A stretch of 64,000 nucleotides of DNA, taken from contig CM034538.1 of assembly GCA_020002185.1 (NCBI GenBank), positions 66,533,297 to 66,597,296 on the forward strand, in the 5' to 3' direction. Below the pieces are notes generated by a model, which was not told where the DNA came from, searched no databases, and was given only the letters and a program-made list of their open reading frames with translations. The DNA comes from Paraescarpia echinospica. Taxonomy: Eukaryota > Annelida > Polychaeta > Sabellida > Siboglinidae. Below are positions 28,501-40,500 of the stretch, piece by piece; positions within the stretch are counted from its first letter, which is position 1; every line of letters begins with the position of its first letter. The translations under genes were made by a program, and so were the position numbers.

Positions 28501-31500
28501 GTGTTGATACACTGTGGGTATAATATGTACACAAGTCAACCTTGTTTTTCATGTCCAAGATATTATTATTATAATGTGTACGAAAACAAATGTATATATA
28601 AATATGCACATTAAAATTTGTTGATAAGTTATATGTGGTTGATTGCTATAAATTTGAAATTACCTACATTGATCAAATGTGGGCCTCCCACAGACTATGT
28701 ATCCTCCCTGTGTCTGCCTGCCTCGGGTGACAGCCTCTAGCCCTTCCTCTGCCTCCCCTCGCACTTATTCGAGGGTTGCAGTGTCGCCTCTAGCAATATC
28801 ATAATTCAAGTTACGTATTATGCATTATATTATTGGGAAGAGAATATATACACATATTGGTAAATGCACAAGAATAGCTGGCATACGTCAGTTGAAAGGT
28901 ATCACAGGATACCAATTAATGCATTACATAGACCATAACCAGGCATCATTGTTGTCATAAGGAGAGTACAGAGGAGAGCGACTAAAATGATTCCAAAACT
29001 GAGGGATCTTAGTTATGAAAAACGCCTAAAAGAATGTGGTTTAACAACACTAGAGACCAGGAGATTGAGAGGAGATCAGATAGAAGTGTTTAAAATATTG
29101 AATGGTTATGAAAATATTGATAGAAATATGTTTTTTTTAGTTAAGAAAGATAGAAAGACTAGAGGACATGAAGTTACATTAGTAAAGGAACAGTGTAGAT
29201 TAGACGTAAGAAAGTTTTCATTTTCACAAAGGACTGTGAATGTATGGAACAGATTATCTGATGATTGTGTGGGTGCTAGTAGTGTGAATATGTTTAAAAA
29301 TAAAATCGATACATACCTCAGAAGGGCTGGATATGTGTAGATAAAATGGTTGGACTCTCGATAAGCCAAAGGGCTTCCTTGTCCACCTGCCATCTAGAGT
29401 TAATTCTCTGGATGGCAATCTTGTTAAATAAGAATCTTAATTATTTTGCATAATTCAAATACAGTGCAAATCAACACCATTCTGCAGTAATAATATCAAA
29501 ATGTGAGTCATAAAACGATGTTTTAATAATTACGATCAACAATATAATACTCCCGTGTTTGACGTTTTGTTGCAAGTAACTGCTCCCTAACTAAGTTACT
29601 TGCACGGTCAACACAGGCCTACTGCTAAACCAGTGTTACTCATTTTGTACCTTCACATCATCTACTCTCATAATAATATGTATTGCTGCAATAACCTAGC
29701 TTATTAACATGATCCAGCATAACAATAACCTAGCTTATTAACATGATCCAGCGTAACAATAACGTAGCTTATTAACATGATCCAGCATAACAATAACCTA
29801 GCTTATTAACATGATCCAGCGTAACAATATCCTAGCTTATTAACATGATCCAGCATAACAATAACCTAGCTTATTAACATGATCCAGCATAACAATAACT
29901 TAGCTTATTAACATGATCCAGCATAACAATAACCTAGCTTATTAACATGATCCAGCATAACAATAACCTAGCTTATTAACATGATCCTGCGTAACAATAA
30001 CAGCTTATTAACATGGTCCTGCGTAACAGTAACACATCTTATTAACATGATCCAGCGTAACAATAACCTAGCTTATTAACATGATCCTGCGTAACATATA
30101 TATTAACACAGCTTATTAACATGATCCAGCGTAACAATAACCTAGCTTATTAACATGATCCAGCATAACAATAACCTAGCTTATTAACATGATCCTGCAT
30201 AACAATAACAGCTTATTAACATGATCCTGCATAACAATAACATAGCTTATTAAAATGATCCAGCGTAACAATAACCTAGCTTATTAACATGATCCTGCAT
30301 AACAATAACCTAGCTTATTAACATGATCCTGCATAAAAATAACAGCTTATCAACATGATCCTGTATAACAATAACATAGCTTATTAACATGATCCTGCAT
30401 AACAATAACATAGCTTATTAACATGATCCTGCATAACAATAACATAGCTTATTAACATGATCCTGCATAACAATAACAGCTTATTAACATGATCCTGCGT
30501 AGCAATAGCATAGCTTATTAACATGATCCTGCATAACAATAACATACAATACGTATCAAATATTATGCTCGTGTCACTCTCTGAATGAATCGCTGGCTGG
30601 CAGTGGTTCGATGATGTTTTACTCTTAGAGTCAGACACAAGTCAAGTGTAGACGTTGCATTGGCAGTGATGTTGTATTTGTACAATTCAGTGTCACAATT
30701 ATTGGCTAATTCTCATTTAATTTATACATGGGTTGTTGTTGCCTGCGATAGTATAATACATACCTTCGTACAACCACTTTGGAATCGTCAACGTGATGCG
30801 CCAAAGCATGTGTATGTTGTTATTGTTTTGGTATGTTCGGGGGGCCGATCTCGCTTATAGCACGTGATCGAAATGGCGCAGGAGGTCAACAGAGCAATTG
30901 GCTTTCGCCAGTTATACTCGTTGTAACGAGAAATATTTTTTGATGATTAAAAAACAAGTACACATTTTTTATTACACAAACTGTGCACACTAGTTAAACT
31001 ATTCACACATTGTATACACGTCTGCACTTAGAAGAACCAGATTGGCGATGGGCAGCTCAAATGATTAAGGACTTTTAAATGGAGATTGCAGTATGTAAGT
31101 AATGAATAAGAGTAAACAAGAAGGTGGTTTATATGTTTGAAACAAGTATCACATGAATGATGGTGATTATTAAATTATCGTCACAATTTCTTTAATATGA
31201 TATTATTATATGTCAAATAATATGCATTTGCACCACTTCTGAAATCATGACCACTGATGCCAAAACCTTATGAGACTAAAGTATTTACGATTTTCAATCT
31301 AGTGCAGTTTCAACATTCTGTACTTTAACAGACATTTTTATGCTATAGCCACCAATCAGGATTGATGAAAATTTAAACAAGTTTATTGTGTGTTTTTATG
31401 TAGATGTTTTGTAGTTTTATAGTAATTTATGGACTTATTCATTGTAGATTTCTGGCTGATACCCCTATGAAACTGAATACCTTTGAGGAGGCAAAGCTGT

Positions 31501-34500
31501 TCTTGGACGGGAAGCTTCCTGAAGGGTTTGACAAGGTGACAGACTTCTCTGTCCTAGGACTGTACACAGAGAACAATGATGCAGGTATTAATACTCAGAA
31601 CTACGATATGTCTGTTTGTATAAAGTTGACCTCAGAAGATATTGGTGAAACAATTGTATGACAAACAACGTTTTCTTTAAAGGATTAAAATTATAACTTT
31701 AATTGTGTGTGTAACATTATGGTTCAGGGGATTTGTAAAAAGTTGCTATCTCAGGTTATTTTGGTGTATTTGAATGGAGCTTTGCTGCTTCGTGGAGGTA
31801 AGGTCAGAAGTATATCCTCTTTTAATTATTTCAATACGTTCCATTGCAAAACCTGTGTATGCACCGTCCACGCAGCTTTAACTGAATAAATCATTACTAA
31901 CTAACATAAATACTTTAAGAATGACAAGATGTATGTTTTTGAAACCTGATTCATACTGGTTGACTGTAAATTCTCAACCAGCTGACATGCAGTATATGAA
32001 GTCAAATGGTGGTGACTGTCTGATATTTTGATACAAGTATAAGTTTTGCTATCTACGAAGGGGGCCAACCTCCCATCTCCCACCTGTTTTTGGGGCCAAC
32101 CTCCAATTTCCATCCCCCCATATACATGTATGTGATTGATTTCATCACATTTCACACATTAACCTATGTCCACTTGTACAAAGGCTGCAGTGCAAGACAG
32201 AGATGATTGGAGGGTCAGTGTGATTCAAAGAATTCACCCAACATAAGCAAGTAAGCAACTTGTAGAAAAGAGAGTTGTGTGTGTTTCAGAAAGGAAGGCA
32301 TTCAGGTTGGCAGCGAGGAAACTGCGCGGTCAGTTGTTGTTTGGTGAAACAACTAGTGAAGTAGCACAGGCCATGTAAGTCTGATTGTCACCACCCTCTG
32401 AAACACTGTTCCGATTTCAAAAACCAACATATTATATAAAACCATTACACACTAAGGTGTTAAACTATGGAACTATATGGCAACAATGGTGGATTGCACT
32501 TATGCATTTGTAATGTTCAAATGTCAACACAAGAGATTTTTTTCAGTAAATAATATCACTGACTTATATCATTAGTATTCATTGTTGCTTTACTGAATAT
32601 TCTTCAGGATAGTTCGTTTTCAAATCAAAAACTTTCATTTTTCATATCCAAGATGTATTTAATTTACCTGGTAGAAGCTTTCGTCAACGTATCACGTCGT
32701 CAATGTATCACGTAGTACTGATGAAGTCAATGTGATACGTTGACGAAAGCCTCTATCAAGTAAATTAAATACATCTTGGATATAAAAATGAAAGTTTCTG
32801 ATTTATTGGTTGTTGCAATTTTAATATGTGAAATGGAAAATATATTGATGTGATTTATGTAGCTGCTTCGTTTTCTTCATTTGCACAACATATCTTATAT
32901 TTTGTTAAATTGTTCTTCTTGCACCATGGAATTACATATGTATTACATGTATTGAGAGGGAACATCAGCCACTTATAGCTATATACCCTCATTATAGAAA
33001 CTATGACATTGTCTGTATAAAATGTACCATCGGATGTACTATATCATAGGTTTCTATAAAATTCATTCACTGTAAGTCTTCAGTCAGACCCAGTCAGAGA
33101 GTGTTACCACCTTCTGGGGACTGCTTAACAATGGCCACATTGGGATAATTATAAATCAAGACTAACAAAGATCTTTAAATGTATCAGTTTTTATGTCACT
33201 AAGAGGGTTTTACATTGCTCAGGGCCAGGGTGGTAGGGTAAAGTAGTTTGATGTCTGATAGTAATACACAGATGTGTTTGGGCAGATGGAAGACCATCCC
33301 GAATAGATCCGAGCTGCCGAAGGTTGTCGTACACAAACGCAATGATGAGTTCACCCCAATGCAAGTCTGTCCCTCATTCACGCAGTCAAGCAAGATCGCC
33401 CAATGCGCCCGGGATGGGGCCCTACTTATGTTTGTGAGTAGCAATTCTGTCTGCTTCTTATTATTCTGAAATTAAAGACCTTACCAAACTTATCAATGAT
33501 TACAATTTTTTTAATTTGAATAATTGCACCATTTCAGATACTTTGATGGCACAGACTATGATGTGAAATTAAATATATTGTAACATTTATATAGTTTATA
33601 GAGGATGTTCTCAGAAAGATTATGTATGCAGATGATCTGGCTATAGTAGCAGAAAGCAAACAAGAGCTACATGACATGTTGGAGGAATGGAACAGGGTGT
33701 TCAAGAAACACTGACTGGGAATGAGCCTGGAGAAGACAGAAGTGATGTGGGTTGGACAACAGAGAGAGGAATTGGACATCAGGTTGGATGGAAAGGAAAT
33801 TAAGCAAGTGGACGGCTTTGTGTACCTTGGAGGAATGATTACGGCGGATGGGCGCTCAGATGTGGAGGTGTGACGCCAAATACAAGCAGGAGCGAATGCT
33901 TGGAGAAAGGTAGAGGGAGTCATGATGGACAGAAAAAGCTGAAAGGGAAAGTCCTGAGAGTGTGTTACACCAGCATGCCTATATGTCTGGAGACAGTGGC
34001 GATGACAGAACAACAACAACAGAAGCTGCAAGTTTGTGAGAACTACTGGGTTAGAAGAATAACCAGAACAAAGAGGGTAGACAGAAGAAGGACGAATGAC
34101 CTGAGAAAAGAGGTTGGAATGCAATATAGTGTAACAGGATTATTATTGAGAAGCCGAATGAGATGGGCAGGTCACTTGGCAAGGATGGATGAGATGGGCA
34201 GGCCACTTGGCAAGGATGGATGAGATGGGCAGGCCACTTGGCAAGGATGGATACCAAAAAAATAGTGAAGAGAACAGAGGCGGAACAACATGAAGGACAC
34301 AGGAAAAGGGAAAGGCCACAGCTGAGATGGGAGGACCTTCTGAGGAGGGACATGAGAAAATCAGGGGAGGATGAAAGATGGAGAGGGAGCGATGGACAGA
34401 AAACTATGGAAGAAAAGACACAGAGAGTGGTTCAGCTTTACTGTACCTGACCCTCACCCCCTATACAGCAGGAAACAAGGAGGAGAGCAACAGTCAGCAC

Positions 34501-37500
34501 ATCAAGATTGGGCAGCCATTTGCAATTTTGAATTCCAGAAACTACTGAACAAAACCGTCTGTTCGCTGCTCTATAAAGACGTAACATGTGAACAACGTAC
34601 AAAGCTGAATGTTTAAAGAAACACGTTAGCTAAAACTATGAGAATTTTAATTTTTGTAGTATAACAAGCTTTGGTTTTCAACATGTGAAATCACCAGTAC
34701 CCAGTCCTTCAAAAATCCCTGCGTGCATATTTATATGTTCACAAAATTCTGTGATTTCAAAAAATCATATGAATATATTTTTTTACTTTTTACACTTTCA
34801 GTCCGAGTTAACTGCCACTAGTTTTGAGAAGGTGCTTGAATGATTTCAAAAAAGTGTATGAATATATTTTTATTATTTTTACAATTACAGCCCGAGTTAA
34901 CTGCGACTAGTTTCCCGAAGATGCTTCAGGAGAATATTCCGTTTCTGATACTGTTCACTCATGGCCGAGATAACGCCATTTACCATGCTGTTGGCACGCT
35001 CGCCGCCGACATCAATGTACCAAATGTAAACTACTGCTGGATGGATTTGTAAGTGGCCTACACTTGTGTGACTTATTTCTACAGTATTTCTGTAATGTGA
35101 TATGCTTAAAAAAATAAATTTAAATAGTGTGCAGCTAAAATAGACCATCAGATCCGTCAGTTGTGAATAATAACTAACATTTAGACCATCAGATCCATCA
35201 GTTGTGGATGATAACTAACATTTAGATCATCAGATCCATCAGTTGTTGATGATAACTAACATTTAGATCATCAGATACATCAGTTGTGGATGATAACTAA
35301 CATTTAGACCATCAGATCCGTCAGTTGTGGATGATAACTAACATTTAGACCATCAGATCCGTCAATTGTGGATGATAACTAACATTTAGATCATCAGATC
35401 TATCAGTTGTGGATGATAACTAACATTTAGACCATCAGATCCATCAGTTGTGGATGATAACTAACATTTAGACCATCAGATCCATCAGTTGTGGATGATA
35501 ACTAACATTTAGACCATCAGATCCATCAGTTGTGGATGATAACTAACATTTAGACCATCAGATCCATCAGTTGTGGATGATAACTAACATTTAGACCATC
35601 AGATCCATCAGTTGTGGATGATAACTAACATTTAGACCATCAGATCCATCAGTTGTGGATGATAACTAACATTTAGACCATCAGATCCATCAGTTGTGGA
35701 TGATAACTAACATTTAGACCATCAGATCCATCAGTTGTGGATGATAACTAACATTTAGACCATCAGATCCATCAGTTGTGGATGATAACTAACATTTAGA
35801 CCATCAGATCCATCAGTTGTGGATGACAACTAACATTTAGATATTCAGATCCAACAGTTGTGGAGGATAACTAACATTTAGATCATCAGATCCATCAGTT
35901 GTGGATGATAACTAACATTTAGATCATCAGATCCATCAGTTGTGGATAATAACTAACATTTAGATCATCAGATCCATCAGTTGTGGATGATAACTAACAT
36001 TTAGATGCAGTGAAGATGTTTTGTAAATCATTGTTTTCATTGCATTATATTAATATATCTGCATCTTATTGGATGCAACAATTCTTTTTATGTACCTGAC
36101 AAAGGGATTATGCAAATAGGATGCAGGATCTTACATTGGACAAACCTTGGTTTATATCTGATTACATTTTTATTTGTTACTTAGTAACTGGTGATAGATT
36201 TAACCTAGAGTTAGAATACAGACCATTGTTTCAAACAGTATACACCATAGCAATAATTTTCTATTATGTGGTGACTACAGGAATGCTAAAGACGGCATCG
36301 CCATGAAGATCTTTTTGAATTACCATGACAACCAAATACCGAGCGCACCGTCACTGAGTATAGTTGATTACCAAAAGGTAAGCCGTATCAAATTTATATT
36401 TTTGAAACACTCTTTCATAAACAGAGTTTTAGGGTGGCGTGTATCACTATATGTGATGTTTTAGGTTGGAGTGTGTCACTATGTGTGATGTTTTAGGGTG
36501 GCGTGTATCACTATGTGTGATGTTTTAGGGTGGCGTGTATCACTATGTGTGATGTTTTAGGGTGGCGTGTATCACTATGTGTGATGTTTTAGGTTGGAGT
36601 GTGTCAATGTGTGTGATGTTTTAGAGTGGCGTGTATCACTATGTGTGATGTTTTAGGGTGGCGTGTATCACTATGTGTGATGTTTTAGGGTGGCGTGTAT
36701 CACTATGTGTGATGTTTTAGGTTGGAGTGTGTCAATGTGTGTGATGTTTTAGAGTGGCGTGTATCACTATGTGTGATGTTTTAGGGTGGCGTGTATCACT
36801 ATGTGTGATGTTTTAGGGTGGTGTGTGTCACTGTGTGATGTTTTAGAGTGGCGTGTATCACTGTGTGTGATGTTTTAGGTTGGAGTGTGTCACTATGTGT
36901 GATGTTTTAGGGTGGCGTGTATCACTATGACAAGACAAGTTATGAACGATCTGTCTTGGCCCCGTGGATTGAAGCTGTGCAGGAAGGACAGATCAAACCA
37001 GCAAGTGAGTGACGTCTTACACAAATTTCTCTCTTCTCCCACAATGCCCCATTGTACATTTGAAACCAACAAGTTCAAAGAATGGTGACATTTTAATTAC
37101 CCATGACTAGCACTATATCGGTTCACCACAATAAATCAATGTGCACTAATACTCCCTTTTAATTATATGAAACCTCTGTCAGCTCTGTCTTAGTTAACCA
37201 GTGAAACTCGGTGGGTACCCCCTTTAAAGTGTCATTGCATTGTATACCCCTTTAAACAATGTGTCCCTGCATTGTGTACTCCCTTTAAACAGTGTGTCCC
37301 TGCATTGTGTGCCCCCTTAAACAATGTGCCCCTGCATTGTGTACCCCTTTAAACAATGTGTCCCTGCATTGTCTACCCCCTTTAAACATTGTGTCCCTGC
37401 ATTGTCTACCCCCTTTAAACAGTGTGTCCCTGCATTGCATACACCCTTTAAACGATGTGTCTCTGAATTGTGAACTCCCTTTGGCATATTCATCCATGTG

Positions 37501-40500
37501 TTTATAACTTGAATACCACTTATTAATTTTGAGATTGGTTAACCCTTTTTGTTTTGATGCACCTCTGAGCTACGTCTCCAAGGATTTAGGTGCAATCGAA
37601 GTTACCTTATTATTAAAGGGAATAAAAACATCTATGGCTTGAATTCATGTTATATTACATCCTGCTATCTATTTCTATGTCCACCAAGCCAAAAACAATC
37701 AAAAAAATCAATGAATTAGAAATTCCACATTTAATGCTGTGCATCCAGACATTTTCGAATATGCATATTTTTGGCGCGCTTTTCGGGATGCCGAGATGTG
37801 ACATCACTTATGACCCACACTTGCATCAGGCCGACCCTTTCCATGCATTCAGAGCATGTTTACAAGTATAGCTTTTGGGTCGAAACGAGCGTCAGAATGA
37901 GTTATTGTGCAATATTCCGATGAAATACAAACACTAGTCATCATAGAGGAACAAGCAGTTATCTTACGGTTCCACATGAATAGAATTTTATTTGAAACAA
38001 TGAATGCGAATGGGCCTCCAAGTCGACTAGGTATCGCCGAGCTTGGGCTCGTTTTCAGAATAATTATATCGAATGCAACCAACGGGAGATAATGTACACC
38101 AATATACATACATAGCAAACATATATCGTATCCAGCTACAGAAAGTAACGTGTATAATCTCATAATATCACTAGAATATCGATGTATGAAGGAGGAGTTG
38201 TACAATTTATTATAACAACTTAAATCAGTCAATTAATTTCTGTCGGTCCTGCTAGCTCAGTTAGTAAAGGCGTTGGTTCTTTGGCGTTTATTTTGCAATC
38301 GGGTGACGCCGGTTCAATCCCCACACCAAGCCATTGATTTTTTTACACTTTTTGGTTTATGTTTTCACGAAGTAATATAAACCAAATCATTTTTATACTA
38401 TGATGCACTGTTTGTAAATATTTTGGTAGTAATTATTTATTCGACACAAAAATGAAAATATGGTAATTATATATAACGCGATGTTTCTAAATTTTATTTA
38501 TCCAGACAGATCACCATTTGTTTTCACATATATAATTACAATATATTACCGTACAATATATATATATATATATACAATAAATTATATATCCATTACATTA
38601 TATTTATTTGGATAAATAAAATTTAGAAACATCGTTATATAATTCCCATATTTTCATTTTTGTGGCGAATAAATAATTACTACAAAAATTAAACAAATAC
38701 TTACAAACAGTGTATCATAGTATAGAAATGATTTGGTTTATTTTACTTCGTGAAAACATTAACCAAAAAAGTGTAAAAAAATCAATGGTTTGGTGTGGGG
38801 ATTGAACCGGCGTCGCCCGATTGCAAAATAAATGTGAAGGAACCAACACCTTTACCAACTGAGCTAACAGGACCGATAGATATTCACTGACTGATTTAAG
38901 TTGTTATGATAAATTGTACAACTCCACCTTCATACATCGATATTCTAGTGATATTATGAGATTATACACGTTACTTTCTGTAGCTGGATACGATATATGT
39001 TTGCTATGTTTGTTTATTGGTGTAGATTATCTCTCGTTGGTTGCATTCGATATAATTAGTCTGAAAACGAGCCCAAGCTTGGCGAAACCTAGTCGACTTG
39101 TAGGCCCATTCGCATTCATTGTTTTGAATAAAATTGGATTCATGTGGAACGGTAAGATAACTGCTTGTTCCTCTATGATGACTAATGTTTGTATTTCATC
39201 GGAATATTGCACAATAACTCATTCTGACGCTCGTTTTGACCCTAAAGCTATCCTTGTAAACATGTTCTGAATGCATAGAAAGGGTCGGCCTGCTGCGAGT
39301 GTGGGTCATAAGTGACGTCCCGATACTACGTGATCGCCTAGCTCATTAGATTTTTATTTTCCACGGGAATCGCTACACAGATGGGTTTAAAATCGAATTT
39401 ATGCTACAAATGTATTTTTCTGTATTTTTTTAATGTTGTCAAATGTTACATACAAGGTTCAACTTTGTGTACACATGGGAAAAGGATTTTAGCTAATGCC
39501 TTATTTGTATTTCCTTTAATTTATAGTAATTACTGTTTCCACGTTCCTCCACAGAGGAGTTGCCAGTCGGGGAATGGAATCCGTTGGTGGAGGCGTTTGA
39601 CTTCCTCAAGTTGATGGACGAAGGAGTGGGAAAGAAAAATGATGGTGTCGTTTCAGCTGCCAATGAGCACGGTGTTGGTGAGTGTCATCTTCATTCTTCA
39701 TTTCATCCTTCCTGTTTCTGAACTCTCGACACCCCCACTGGTGCTGTGTCCACAAACTGTCTGTGGTTGCTGCAGTACCTGACAGTCTCATTCACTTTTG
39801 GTCAGTCTTGAAGTAGTCATGGAAGGGATACATGTAGTAGTGTTATTTAAATTTGGAATAAACAATCTACGGGGGTAGTTGTAATTAAACAGGATGAGTT
39901 GTTGAAACAGCGTTGGATTTTCTGTATCTTATCGTTTCCCATGTTTGACCCCGGACTCTGTACAGGTATTCCCCTGATCTGTCTGCTGCTTTCTGTTCGT
40001 TTACTTGTGTGTGAAGCTTTTTTGATTCTTCCCTTTCTTGTTTAGTTTTGTCATAATCAATCTTTATATGTGACCGACCATGCCATAATGAGACGCTTCT
40101 CGAAAACGTGTTGTGCTTTTTATTGCATATTCAAAAAGAGCACATACTGGGAAGAAAATGATACCGGCCCCCACTACTCACATGGAACAAGACGCTTAAG
40201 GACAAAGCTAAGGTGGAGAGATACGTTAAGAGAGGCCCCCACTCCTCACATGGAACAAGATGCTTAAGTACAAAGCTAAGGTGGAGAGATACGTTAAGAG
40301 AGGGCCCCACTCCTCTCATGGAACAAGACGCTTAAGGACAAAGCTAAGGTGGAGAGATACGTTAAGAGAGGCCCCCACTCCTCACATGGAACAAGACACT
40401 TAAGGACAAAGCTAAGGTGGAGAGATACGTTAAGAGAGGCCCCCACTCCTCACATGGAACAAGACGCTTAAGGACAAAGCTAAGGTGAGGAGATACGTTA

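Larger units (their letters stand above)
37797..39330. mobile_element. Foldback element, about 700-bp arms
   Basis: Left arm about 37797-38503 and right arm about 38613-39330 are reverse complements with scattered differences. A ~109-bp AT-rich centre with a TA run separates them. Mirror-image open frames (minus 37849-38232, plus 38914-39270) encode nearly the same peptide, which resembles nothing I know. Each arm holds one tRNA-like sequence. Intron between exons 17 and 18. Confidence 0.88.

Noticed and set aside
38245..38333. Functional tRNA gene
   Set aside because: A and B boxes are present, but stems do not pair properly and the copy is embedded in a foldback element, so it is a tRNA-derived relic.
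37849..39270. Pair of mirror-image protein-coding genes
   Set aside because: The two similar frames are the arms of one palindromic element; no known domain or gene structure.
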